Assembly: GCF_965137005.1 (NCBI RefSeq)
Contig: NZ_CBCRXM010000008.1
Location: forward strand, 1 to 64,000
Direction of reading: 5' to 3'
DNA from: Sphingomonas_O antarctica
GTDB taxonomy: Bacteria > Pseudomonadota > Alphaproteobacteria > Sphingomonadales > Sphingomonadaceae
Length of the DNA stretch: 64,000 bases
Position 1 is the first letter of the stretch, and every line of letters starts with the position of its first letter. Below are positions 30,484 to 39,634 of this stretch, in pieces. Under the pieces are notes generated by a model. It ran no database searches. It worked only from the letters and a program-made list of their open reading frames with translations, and was not told where the DNA came from. A program made the translations under genes and the position numbers.

Positions 30484-30682
30484 CAAGGTATTGAGCATCC
30501 TTCGCTCGGGGACTTTGCCCCATCTGTCCTGCCCCCGCCCGCGCCGGTCCTTGCCGGTTTGCCCTTGTGAGGTTCGGCCCGTGCCGGTCTCATGCGGGTG
30601 TCTATGGGGGTAAGGCGGCACCGTCTGGCGGTGTGCCTTGGCCCTTATGTAGCGACTCGATCCCGGCTTACCAAGGGGAATT

Positions 30683-31477
30683 TTAAGTGAGCATCAGGCA
30701 ACGTTCGTGGCCGCCCAGATCGCGCCTCGTGCCAATCGTAAGGCCGCTGTCCGCGAACAAGGCGGCAACCGCCGCAGCCTGCCCCGCGCCAAGCTCGATG
30801 CACGCAACCCCGCCCAGCGCGATGACACGCGGGATCTGCCCCGCCAATATGCGATAGCAATCGAGCCCGTCGTCGCCCGCGAACAAAGCCGAATGCGGTT
30901 CCCATTCGCGCACGCCCGGTCCCAACACCGCCGCATCCTCGATATAAGGCGGGTTGCACAGGATCAGGTCGAATGGCTCGTCGATCCCTTCTGCCCAATC
31001 GCCGATCCCGAACGAAGCCCGCCCCGGCGCAATGCACCCCCCATTCCGCCGCGCGACCACAAGCGCCGCCTCGCTCGCGTCGATGCCCAACCCCGTCGCC
31101 CCTGGCCACTGATCGAGCGCCGCCAGCAACAGCGCCCCCGACCCGGTCCCCAGATCGAGCACCCGCGCCGGCGCGCGTTTGCCAAAATGCGCCACTGCCG
31201 CGTCGATCAAGGTTTCGCTGTCGGGCCGCGGGATCAACACGTCGGGCGTGACGTCCAGATCGATCGTCCAAAACCCGCGCGTGCCGGTGATATAAGCCAC
31301 CGGCTCCCCTTTGAGCCGCCGCACGACCAACGCAGCAAACCCCGGCGCATCACTCAGGCCGCGCGATACAAGCTGATCACGCTCCACACCTGCTGCATGC
31401 GCCAGTAGAACCTCGGCATCCAGCCGCGCCGTTTCGGTCACGACGGCCAAAGCCGCCACAGCCTCAGTCAGCGTCAC
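30683..31477 (-). CDS. prmC: Release factor glutamine methyltransferase
   Basis: A 264-residue SAM-dependent methyltransferase that methylates the GGQ glutamine of release factors. The SAM motif is VLDLGTGSGALLLA and the catalytic signature LILCNPPYIED (NPPY). The N-terminal helical substrate domain (ARLDAEVLLAHAAGVERDQL) is complete. GTG start. It overlaps the 3' end of prfA by 14 nt, the classical prfA-prmC arrangement, here behind hisS. Confidence 0.93.
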   Translation of the reverse strand: MTLTEAVAALAVVTETARLDAEVLLAHAAGVERDQLVSRGLSDAPGFAALVVRRLKGEPVAYITGTRGFWTIDLDVTPDVLIPRPDSETLIDAAVAHFGKRAPARVLDLGTGSGALLLAALDQWPGATGLGIDASEAALVVARRNGGCIAPGRASFGIGDWAEGIDEPFDLILCNPPYIEDAAVLGPGVREWEPHSALFAGDDGLDCYRILAGQIPRVIALGGVACIELGAGQAAAVAALFADSGLTIGTRRDLGGHERCLMLT

Positions 31478-32546
31478 CTAGCGCCCCCATCCGCGCCGCC
31501 TCATCCTCGGCGATCAGCGCGCCGGTCAGCTCTCCCAACTCGCCCTCCAGGATTTCGGGCAGCCGGTGCAGGGTCAAATTGATGCGGTGGTCGGTCACCC
31601 GCCCCTGCGGAAAATTATAGGTGCGAATGCGCTCGGACCGGTCCCCCGATCCGACCATCGCCTTGCGATTGCCCGACCGCTCGCTGGCCAGCCGCTCGCG
31701 CTCCTGCTCGTACAGCCGCGTGCGGAGAACCTTCAGCGCCTTGGCCTTGTTCTTGTGCTGCGATTTTTCGTCCTGCTGAATCACCACCAGCCCCGTCGGC
31801 AGATGCGTGATCCGCACCGCCGAGTCGGTCGTATTGACCGATTGCCCGCCTGGGCCCGACGAACGATACACGTCGATGCGCAAATCGGCGTCGTTGATCT
31901 GGACGTCGACTTCCTCCGCTTCGGGCAGCACCGCCACCGTCGCCGCCGAGGTGTGAATGCGCCCGCCGCTCTCGGTTGCCGGCACGCGCTGGACGCGGTG
32001 GACGCCGCTTTCGAACTTCATCTTGGCGAACACGCCTTGCCCGGTGACGCTGGCGATCACTTCCTTATAGCCGCCGACTTCGGACTGTGACGCGGAGATC
32101 AATTCGACCCGCCAGCCCTGCAATTCGGCAAAGCGCTGATACATCCGGAACAGGTCGCCCGCGAACAACGCCGCCTCGTCGCCGCCAGTCCCCGCACGAA
32201 CCTCGAGCATCGCCGAACGCTCGTCCGCCGCATCGCGCGGCAGCAATTTCAGCGCCAGCGCGCGCTCCGCTTCGGGCAAAGTCTCGTTGATCGAAGCAAG
32301 TTCCTCCGCCGCCATCTCGCGCAGCTCGAGGTCCATCTCCCCCGACATGCCGTCGAGCGAAGCCCGCTCAGCCCGCAGCCGCCGCACCTCCGCCGCCGCA
32401 TCGGCGACCGGCCCCAGCTCGGCATATTCCTTGGACAAGGCGATGAACTTGTCGGTTGGCAAATCGCCCGCCGAAAGCTGCGCCTGCATTTCCTCGCGAC
32501 GCCCCTCAATGGCGGCGATGCGTTCGTCTGACACTGTGGGGGTCAT
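31464..32546 (-). CDS. prfA: Peptide chain release factor 1
   Basis: A 360-residue RF1 that ends translation at UAA and UAG. It has the peptide anticodon RVQRVPATESGG (PAT, the RF1 type) and the catalytic SGPGGQSVNT loop. Length is normal. Its start overlaps the hisS stop by 4 nt and its end overlaps prmC, its modifying enzyme. RF1 is relevant to the amber codon that splits the regulator at 51.8 kb. Confidence 0.95.
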   Translation of the reverse strand: MTPTVSDERIAAIEGRREEMQAQLSAGDLPTDKFIALSKEYAELGPVADAAAEVRRLRAERASLDGMSGEMDLELREMAAEELASINETLPEAERALALKLLPRDAADERSAMLEVRAGTGGDEAALFAGDLFRMYQRFAELQGWRVELISASQSEVGGYKEVIASVTGQGVFAKMKFESGVHRVQRVPATESGGRIHTSAATVAVLPEAEEVDVQINDADLRIDVYRSSGPGGQSVNTTDSAVRITHLPTGLVVIQQDEKSQHKNKAKALKVLRTRLYEQERERLASERSGNRKAMVGSGDRSERIRTYNFPQGRVTDHRINLTLHRLPEILEGELGELTGALIAEDEAARMGALGDAD

Positions 32547-33871
32547 TCAGGTCTCGGCGAAAAAATGGGACTGCCGACAACGGCGTGCGGAAATTTGTCC
32601 TTGCCAAGCGCGAGCACAATTCGGTCTGCAATGCCGCCCTCAAAACGGCCTGTCGATCCTAACAACTGGTCTAGTTCCACATTGCCGATGTTCAAGCTGA
32701 GGCTTTCGCCCCGTTTTTCCACATAGATTAGGAGAGTGTTCGGCCGCTTCCGTGCTTTCGAAGCTCGATCCCGAGCTGAGCCACGATAGGATACGTTCGC
32801 AGCGATATTTTGCGCTCTTAGCTGAGCGGCCACTCGTACGCAGGCGCCCTCATCTTCGCGCTCTTCAGGGATCACTTCTACGAGATACTTGGGCTGGGGC
32901 ACTTCGACCAACATCCCCAACCGCTCAATCCCGGCAGCCCAACCGACCGCCGGGGTATGCGGCCCGCCTAGCATCTCCATCAGCCCGTCATAACGCCCGC
33001 CGCCAAGCAAGGTACTCTGGCTCCCCATCTTCTCAGCCGCCGCGCTGCCCGCATCGGGCACGAACTCGAACGCGGTGTGCCGGTAATAATCGAGCCCGCG
33101 TACCAAAGTCGCCGCTTCCTCGAACTTCACGCCCGCCGCGCGCAGCCCTTCCTGAACCTTGGCGTAGAAATCCGCCGCTTCACCCGACAACACCATGGTC
33201 GGCGCGTCGACCACCGCCGCCGCGTCGCGCGGGTCCTTGCTGTCCAAAATCCGCAGCGGGTTGGTCTCCAATCGGCGCTGACTGTCCTCGCTCAACCCCT
33301 CACGGAACGGCGCGAAATGTTCGACCAACGCCGCGCGCCACGCCTCGCGGCTGTCGCCATCGCCCAGCGTGTTCAGCTTGAGCGTCACACCCTCGATCTT
33401 CAACTCGCGCAACAACTGGTCGGCAAAGCACAGCAGTTCGACATCCGCCGCCGGCTCCGCCGCACCGATCACTTCGGCGTCGAGCTGGTGGAACTGCCGA
33501 AACCGCCCCTTTTGCGGACGCTCGTACCGGAACAAAGGCCCATGCGTCGCGACCTTCATCGGCGCGAACTGCCGCCAGCCCTCGGTCAGGTAAGCGCGCG
33601 CGATCCCTGCCGTAAATTCGGGCCGCAGCGTCAGCGAATCCCCGCCGCGATCCTCGAAGGTGTACATCTCCTTCGAAACCACATCGGTCGTCTCGCCCAG
33701 CGTCCGGCTGAACACCGCCGTCGCCTCGAACACCGGCAACTCGACCCGGCCAAAGCCGTACAACCGCCGCACGCGTTCGAACGTGTCGACGACATGCTGA
33801 AAGCGTTCGGCCTCTTCGCCGCGCATCGACTGCGTGCCGCGGATCGCGCGGGGTGTTTCGATCTTTGCCAT
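32543..33871 (-). CDS. hisS: Histidyl-tRNA synthetase
   Basis: A 442-residue class II synthetase. Motif 2 is FRYERPQKGRFRQFHQ, the histidine-specific loop is LVRGLDYYRHTAFEF, and motif 3 is GGGRYDGLMEMLGG with Arg near the end of the catalytic domain; the C-terminal anticodon-binding domain follows. The ATG at 33871 begins MAKIETPRAIRGTQ, the usual start; the earlier in-frame start adds 11 unconserved residues. First gene of hisS-prfA-prmC. Confidence 0.95.
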   Translation of the reverse strand: MAKIETPRAIRGTQSMRGEEAERFQHVVDTFERVRRLYGFGRVELPVFEATAVFSRTLGETTDVVSKEMYTFEDRGGDSLTLRPEFTAGIARAYLTEGWRQFAPMKVATHGPLFRYERPQKGRFRQFHQLDAEVIGAAEPAADVELLCFADQLLRELKIEGVTLKLNTLGDGDSREAWRAALVEHFAPFREGLSEDSQRRLETNPLRILDSKDPRDAAAVVDAPTMVLSGEAADFYAKVQEGLRAAGVKFEEAATLVRGLDYYRHTAFEFVPDAGSAAAEKMGSQSTLLGGGRYDGLMEMLGGPHTPAVGWAAGIERLGMLVEVPQPKYLVEVIPEEREDEGACVRVAAQLRAQNIAANVSYRGSARDRASKARKRPNTLLIYVEKRGESLSLNIGNVELDQLLGSTGRFEGGIADRIVLALGKDKFPHAVVGSPIFSPRPE

Positions 33872-33915
33872 TGAGCTCGCGCCCTTATTCAGATGCCCGC
33901 GCAAAGGAAAGAAGC

Positions 33916-33998
33916 GGGACCCCGGATCAAGTCCGGGGTGACGATATGTTAAACACCAAATTGCCGTCCCGGGCTTGACCTGTGACCCAGCTTCTTCT
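33916..33998. repeat. REP-like palindromic element
   Basis: CCCCGGA (33920-33926) and TCCGGGG (33932-33938) form a compact hairpin with a CAAG-type loop, in the CCCCGGATCAAGTCCGGGG form often repeated between sphingomonad genes. A degenerate half (CCCGGGCTTGACC, 33968-33980) follows. A similar half-site, CCGGGGCTTGACCC, is near 38924-38937. Confidence 0.6.
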
Positions 33999-34008
33999 TC
34001 TCTCCATC

Positions 34009-34635
34009 ATGCTCAAATTCATTCGCGACAAGATCGCGCCACCGCGCTTCATTGCGTTCGTCGTTACCGCGATCATCGCGGGCCTCGTCGCCAGCACGCA
34101 CATGCCTTGGTCGAAATCGCTGATGATCGGCTTCGACGTCGGCGCCTTGGTCTTTTTCGTGCTGATGTCGCCGCTGTTGTGGAAGCGCGAAACGGCGGCG
34201 GGGATGCGCCGCGCCTCGCGCGACAACGATGCCAATCGCGCCGTCCTGCTGGGCATTTCGACCATCGTGTCGCTGGTCGTCCTGACCACCGTCGCGCTGG
34301 AACTCGGTGGCAAGGGCAAGCCCGACATCGTCCTGATCGTGACGACCCTGGCCCTCGCCTGGCTGTTCGCGAACACGATCTACGCGCTGCATTACGCGCA
34401 CCTTTATTACCTTGAGGACAAAGTCGGCGGGCTGGATTTTCAGGGCGATGACGATCCCGACTATGCGGACTTCGTCTATTTCGCCTTCACGCTGGGGATG
34501 ACGTTCCAGACGTCCGATACCGGCATCCAGACCCGCCGTCTGCGTCGCATCGTGACGATCCACAGCTTTGCCGCATTCGTGTTCAATATCGGCGTGCTTG
34601 CCTTTACGATCAACGTGTTGGGCGGCTCGAAATAG
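34009..34635 (+). CDS. DUF1345 membrane protein
   Basis: About 208 residues with four to five membrane segments (FIAFVVTAIIAGLVAS, MIGFDVGALVFFVLMSPLL, LLGISTIVSLVVLTTVALEL, IVLIVTTLALAWLFANTIYA, FAAFVFNIGVLAFTINVL). HYAHLYYLED and DYADFVYFAFTLGMTFQTSD are DUF1345 signatures. Function unknown; inner membrane. The start is uncertain: ATG 34009 is chosen, GTG 33982 is possible, and neither has a good Shine-Dalgarno. Confidence 0.85.
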   Translation: MLKFIRDKIAPPRFIAFVVTAIIAGLVASTHMPWSKSLMIGFDVGALVFFVLMSPLLWKRETAAGMRRASRDNDANRAVLLGISTIVSLVVLTTVALELGGKGKPDIVLIVTTLALAWLFANTIYALHYAHLYYLEDKVGGLDFQGDDDPDYADFVYFAFTLGMTFQTSDTGIQTRRLRRIVTIHSFAAFVFNIGVLAFTINVLGGSK

Positions 34636-34678
34636 CTTGGCGTTGCGATTGCGGAACACGCCTTCTAAGCCCGCCGTC

Positions 34679-36597
34679 ATGAAAACAATCCGCATCGCGG
34701 CGCTGGTCGCTGCCGCTCCGCTTGCCCTTGCCGCCAATTCGGCACCGGTCTGGGTTCAGCATGTCGACACCATCCCGGCACCGCAGGACAAGCCCTTTCC
34801 CGGCACGATCACGCTGAAGGTCGATGCGACCGATCTCGATCGCCGCATCTATACGGTGCAGGAACGCATCCCCGTCGCCGCCTCGGGCAGCACGACCCTG
34901 CTCATGCCTAAATGGCTTCCCGGCAATCACTCGCCGCGCGGCCAGATCGAAAAGCTCGCCGGGCTGGTGATCAGGGCGAATGGCAAGATCATTCCGTGGA
35001 CGCGCGATCCGGTCGACGTTTTCGCCTTCACGGTCAATGTGCCCGACGGCGTCGCCAATCTCGACGTGTCGTTCCAGTTTCTCTCGGCGACCGACGGCGA
35101 TCAGGGTCGCATCGTCGTCACGCCCGACATGCTCAGCCTGCAATGGGAAGCCGTGTCGCTTTACCCGCAGGCTATTTCACGCGGCAAATCCCGATCCAGG
35201 CGAGCGTGACCTATCCCAAGGGCTGGCGCGCCGCGACCGCGCTGCGCGGCGTTACCACCGGCGACACCGTCAAATATGAAACCGTCAGCTATGACGTGTT
35301 GCAGGATTCGCCCGTCCTCGCCGGTCGCTTTCACCGCGAAGACGATCTCGGCCATAACGTGTTCCTCAACACCGTCGCCGACGATCCCAAATATCTCGCC
35401 GCCAGCCCGGCACAGCTGTCGCTCCACCGCAACCTGGTCGATCAGGCGGTCAAATTGTTCGGTGCGCGCCACTTCGACCATTACGACTTCCTGTTCTCGC
35501 TGTCCGATCAGCTGGGCGGCAGCGGTCTCGAACATCACCGCTCGTCGGAGGATGGGGTCGGCGCCAAATACTTCACCGATTGGGAAGCGAGCCTGCCCGA
35601 TCACAACCTCCTGCCGCATGAATTCACGCACAGCTGGGACGGCAAGTTCCGGCGCGGCCAGGATTTGTGGACGCCCAATTTCAACACGCCGATGCGCGAC
35701 AGTTTGCTGTGGGTCTATGAAGGGCAGACGCAATTCTGGGGCTATGTGCTCGAAGCGCGCTCGGGCCTCGCCACCAAGCCGCAAGTCCTCGACGCGCTGG
35801 CCTCGATCGCCGCGGGTCTCGACAACCTCCCCGCGCGCGACTGGCGCCCGTTGATCGACACGACCAACGATCCGATCATCGCCTCGCGCAAGCCCAAGGG
35901 CTGGCTGTCCAACCAGCGCAGCGAAGATTATTACAACGAAGGCATGATGATCTGGCTCGAAGCGGATGCGATCATCCGTACGGGTACTAAGGGTACGAAG
36001 GGCATGGACGATTTCGCCCGCGCGTTTTTCGGCATGAACGACGGCGATTATGGCGAACTGACCTACACCATCGACGACGTCGCGCAGACGCTCAACAGTG
36101 TGTATCCGAACGACTGGAAGGCCTTCCTGACGCAGCGATTGACCCGCACCGGCAAGGGTGCCCCACTCGATTGGGTCGCGGCCAGCGGTTACGAACTCCG
36201 CTACGACGACACACCGTCGGTGTTCACCAAGGCGGTATCGGCGTCGCGTAAAACACTCGATCTCAATTATTCGCTGGGCATCAGCGTCGGCAAGCCGACG
36301 GGCGCGACCGTGTCCAAAATCTCTGGCGTGATGTGGGACGGACCGGCGTACAAAGCCGGACTGACGGTCGGGCAGGAACTGGTGGCGGTGAATGACCGGC
36401 CCTATACCGACGAGGCGATCAACGATGCGATCAAGGCGGCCAAGGGCGGCCGCGACCCGATCCGCCTGACCACCAAGACGCAAGGACTGGTCAAGACCTA
36501 TGACCTGCGCTGGAATGGCGGCCTGCGCTATCCGCACCTCGTCAAAGTCGCCAAGGGCGACGGCCCGCTCGACAAACTGCTGGCGCCGCGTCCTTAA
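34679..36597 (+). pseudogene. M61 glycyl aminopeptidase family gene, frameshifted
   Basis: Two overlapping frames together give one exported M61 peptidase of about 640 residues. The first (from 34679) has a signal peptide (MKTIRIAALVAAAPLALA) and the M61 N-terminal domain, ending out of frame after LSLQWEAVSLYP. The second continues as AGYFTRQIPIQASVTYPKGW, has the zinc motif HEFTHSWDGK, WVYEGQTQFWG, and a C-terminal PDZ-like domain. Adding one base near 35165-35168 (CCCGCAGG to CCCGGCAGG) joins them without loss. Either a true one-base deletion or a sequencing error. It is 9 bp upstream of ppa. Confidence 0.9.
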
Positions 36598-36606
36598 GGA
36601 ACAACC

Positions 36607-37140
36607 ATGAGAATTGATCTGATCCCCGTCGGCGATTCACCGCCCGACCGCGTCAACGTGATCATCGAAGTGCCGCTGGGCGGCGAGCCCGTAAAATACG
36701 AGTTCGACAAGGCATCGGGCGCGTTGTTCGTCGACCGCATCCTGCACACGCCGATGCGCTACCCGGCCAATTACGGCTTCATCCCGCACACTTTGGGCGA
36801 AGACGGCGATCCGCTCGATGCGCTGGTCGTGGCGCGCTCGCCGATCATCCCCGGCGCGGTGATCCGCGTGCGCCCCGTCGGTGTGTTGCTGATGGAAGAC
36901 GACAAAGGCGGCGACGAGAAACTGGTCACCGTTCCCGTCGACGAAACCTTTCCTTATTACGAAAAGGTCGACAGCACCGACGACCTGCCGCCCATCGTGA
37001 CGCAGCAGATCCAGCACTTTTTCGAACATTATAAGGATCTCGAGCCCGGCAAATGGGTCAAGATCAAAGGCTGGGGCGACGCCGCCAAGGCCAAAGAGCT
37101 GATCCTCGAAGCGATCGAGCGCGCCAAGGCCGAGAAGTAA
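36607..37140 (+). CDS. ppa: Inorganic pyrophosphatase
   Basis: A 177-residue family I pyrophosphatase; hydrolyses pyrophosphate in the cytosol and drives biosynthesis. The metal-binding signature is DGDPLDALV, with EVPLGGEPVKYEFDK near the N terminus and a C-terminal KDLEPGKWVKIKGW. Length is typical for the bacterial hexameric form. Starts 9 bp after the M61 gene. Confidence 0.95.
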   Translation: MRIDLIPVGDSPPDRVNVIIEVPLGGEPVKYEFDKASGALFVDRILHTPMRYPANYGFIPHTLGEDGDPLDALVVARSPIIPGAVIRVRPVGVLLMEDDKGGDEKLVTVPVDETFPYYEKVDSTDDLPPIVTQQIQHFFEHYKDLEPGKWVKIKGWGDAAKAKELILEAIERAKAEK

Positions 37141-37178
37141 CCCGGTCGCGTCTCTGCGATTCCAGATAAGACAAGCCA

Positions 37179-37730
37179 ATGCCGCGGCTCATCTTGTTCA
37201 ACAAACCCTATGGCGTGCTGTGCCAGTTTACCGACCGGGGGACGGCGGGTTCGCCGCGCCCGACACTGTCGGACTATATCGATGTGCCCGGCGTCTATCC
37301 GGCCGGGCGGCTCGATCTCGACAGCGAGGGTCTGTTGCTGCTGACCGACGATGGCCGGATGCAGGCGCGCATCGCCGACCCGAAATTCAAGCTGCCCAAA
37401 ACCTATCTCGTCCAGGTCGAGGGCGACATCGCCGAGGACAGTCTTGCGGCACTTCGCAATGGCGTCGAGCTGAAGGACGGCAAGACCCGCCCGGCCAAGG
37501 CGCAACGCATCGACCCGCCCTCCCTTTGGCCGCGCGATCCACCCGCTCGCTTTCGCAAGACCATCCCCGATTGCTGGATCGAACTGACCGTCCGCGAAGG
37601 CCGCAATCGGCAAGTGCGCCGGATGACCGCCGCCGTCGGGCATGGCACCTTGCGACTGGTACGCTGGCGGGTCGGTGACTGGACACTCGACGACATTGCG
37701 CCCGGCACGTCGCGGGAAATCCTTGTCTAG
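37179..37730 (+). CDS. rluE: 23S rRNA pseudouridine synthase
   Basis: A 183-residue RsuA-family pseudouridine synthase. The catalytic motif is AGRLDLDSEGLLLLT (Asp), with LFNKPYGVLCQF at the N terminus and the EGRNRQVRRM motif. Absence of an S4 domain and the short length fit RluE, which modifies U2457 of 23S rRNA. It converges with the cupin gene, overlapping by 4 nt at the stops. Confidence 0.87.
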   Translation: MPRLILFNKPYGVLCQFTDRGTAGSPRPTLSDYIDVPGVYPAGRLDLDSEGLLLLTDDGRMQARIADPKFKLPKTYLVQVEGDIAEDSLAALRNGVELKDGKTRPAKAQRIDPPSLWPRDPPARFRKTIPDCWIELTVREGRNRQVRRMTAAVGHGTLRLVRWRVGDWTLDDIAPGTSREILV

Positions 37731-38884
37731 TCGTCCAGATCGAACATCAAGCTGCCCTGGTCAATCAACCGGGCGATCAGGGGCGCGGCATCCTTCATTA
37801 GCGCGGGTTCGACGATAATCCGCGCCGAGGCGCCAAGGGTTTCGGCAAATCGCGCGGCGCCACCCGCTGCGTCGAAACTCGCGCCATCGACGAACAGGGT
37901 CACCGCATCGGCTCTTCCCCGGACAAACGAAAACCGGCTGGCCGGATTGCGGATCAGCGGCACGCCCGCCGCCACGCGAGCCGTGATCGTCCCGGTCGTT
38001 TCAGCGACCTCAGGCGCAAAATCCTGATCGGCATATTTTGGCGTGGTGTTATATTCCCCGAACCACCGCGCAAACGCATCGCGATCCATCATCTTGTCGG
38101 TGATCATCGCGTGCAGGCTCGCCAAGTCGCGCGCGCAAATTTCCCCCGGATTGTCCTGCGCCGCCAAATGCGGATCGGCATAGCGATCGTCCTCGGCGAT
38201 TTCGCTCAGCAGATGATCGCAACAATGTGCGATCAGTTCGGACCGCGATGGTGCGCGAAACCCGATCGAATAGGTCATGCAATCGTCGCCGACCGCAATG
38301 CCATTATGGGCAAAGCCCGGCGGCACATAAAGCATGTCGCCCGGCTCCAGCACCCATTCCTCCGTCGCTTCGAATTCCGCGAGCAGGCGCAAATCGTCAT
38401 GCGGCAACAATGGTGTCGCCGCGTCGCACAGGCCGCCGATCTGCCACCGCCGCCGGCCCAACCCCTGGATCAGGAAGACGTCATATTGGTCGAAATGCGG
38501 CCCCACGCCGCCACCGTCGCTGGCATAGCTGACCATCACATCGTCGATCCGCCAGTTGGGAATGAAGCGAAACGGATCGATCAGCGCGGCGACGTCCGGC
38601 ACCAGATGATCGACCGCCTGAACCAGCAACGTCCATGGCCGCTTCCCCAATTTCCGGAACCGCGTCTCGGGCAAGGGCCCATGCTCGACCTTCCACCCGC
38701 CGCGCTTCTGGACGATCAGCCGCGACTCGGCGCCATCCTCGCACGCCAATCCGGCCAGCTCATCCGGCTCGAGCGGATTATGCCACGCGTCCCAGGCATT
38801 GCGGATGAGCAGCGGCCGCTTCTGCCAGGTGTCGCGGAGGAACACGTCGCTGTCGAAATTGGTGAGGTGCATGTTGGCGCGCAT
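37727..38884 (-). CDS. Ribosomal oxygenase RoxA-like cupin
   Basis: A 385-residue JmjC-type cupin (Cupin_4). HFDQYDVFLIQGLGRRRW carries the HxD iron ligands and the 2-oxoglutarate side, and LYVPPGFAHNGIAV the distal His. This matches RoxA/YcfD, which hydroxylates an Arg of ribosomal protein L16. The C-terminal half (winged-helix-like) is present. The ATG at 38884 starts the conserved HLTNFDSDVFLRDTWQKRP region; the longer opening is not protein-like. Confidence 0.87.
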   Translation of the reverse strand: MRANMHLTNFDSDVFLRDTWQKRPLLIRNAWDAWHNPLEPDELAGLACEDGAESRLIVQKRGGWKVEHGPLPETRFRKLGKRPWTLLVQAVDHLVPDVAALIDPFRFIPNWRIDDVMVSYASDGGGVGPHFDQYDVFLIQGLGRRRWQIGGLCDAATPLLPHDDLRLLAEFEATEEWVLEPGDMLYVPPGFAHNGIAVGDDCMTYSIGFRAPSRSELIAHCCDHLLSEIAEDDRYADPHLAAQDNPGEICARDLASLHAMITDKMMDRDAFARWFGEYNTTPKYADQDFAPEVAETTGTITARVAAGVPLIRNPASRFSFVRGRADAVTLFVDGASFDAAGGAARFAETLGASARIIVEPALMKDAAPLIARLIDQGSLMFDLDD

Positions 38885-38978
38885 AAGCCATGTCCCGCCG
38901 TGACGCGAACCTGCGTCGGAGAGCCGGGGCTTGACCCAACGCGCCGCTTCTCCTTCACCACAGCCAAGGGGAGAAGAT

Positions 38979-39572
38979 ATGGAAGAACGCATCCTGTGGC
39001 GCTGGGCCGCCGCACTCGGCGTCGTCGCCTTGCTCGTCAGCCAGGGCTTCGGCCTGTTCCACGGGCTCGCCGCCTGCGACCCCGCCAGGAATTCGATCCT
39101 GTTCTTCGAATATGCGCGCATCCCTGCCGATGCCGCGCGGATCATCGCCAACGACACCTGCCGCACCGCCCAGGCCTCGGCGCTGTGGTATGACGGGCTC
39201 GCGTTCATCCCGGCTTACGGATCGTTCCTGATTCTCACCGCGCTCGCCGCGGGTGGCCAGTTGCGCTGGCCCACCGTCGCTGCAGTGATCGTCGCCTGCC
39301 TGTGCGACGAGGTCGAAGGGCTGACGCTCGGCAGCATCCTTGCGCATCTGCCGGGCGACGCATCGAACTATGCCATTCTGATCCCGGTCGTCCGCATCAA
39401 ATTCGGACTGCTCGGGCTGGCCAGCCTGCTGATCGGCGGGACGTTGATCCGTCGCCGCACCTGGCTGATCCTGCCCGGCGCGATCGCCATCGCCGCCTCC
39501 GCCCTCGCGCTGGTCAGCGTCACCGCCGACAGCCGTATGCAGGTCATGACGCTCGCCTTCGCCATCGCCTGA
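38979..39572 (+). CDS. Hypothetical multi-span membrane protein
   Basis: A 197-residue membrane protein with about five hydrophobic segments (AALGVVALLVSQGFGLFHGL, FIPAYGSFLILTALAA, VAAVIVACLCDEVEGL, FGLLGLASLLIGGTLI, AIAIAASALALVSVT). GGGGAGAAG-like site before the ATG. I do not recognise a family. It lies between the divergent cupin gene and guaA. Confidence 0.7.
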   Translation: MEERILWRWAAALGVVALLVSQGFGLFHGLAACDPARNSILFFEYARIPADAARIIANDTCRTAQASALWYDGLAFIPAYGSFLILTALAAGGQLRWPTVAAVIVACLCDEVEGLTLGSILAHLPGDASNYAILIPVVRIKFGLLGLASLLIGGTLIRRRTWLILPGAIAIAASALALVSVTADSRMQVMTLAFAIA

Positions 39573-39634
39573 CCGGTCCTCGTCCTCACCAACCTCGTCA
39601 TGGCGTTCCGTCCCGACCCTCGTTAGGGCGGGAC

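Noticed and set aside
35161..36537. 458-codon minus-strand ORF
   Set aside because: Antisense shadow of the M61 peptidase gene; no start signal or recognisable domain.
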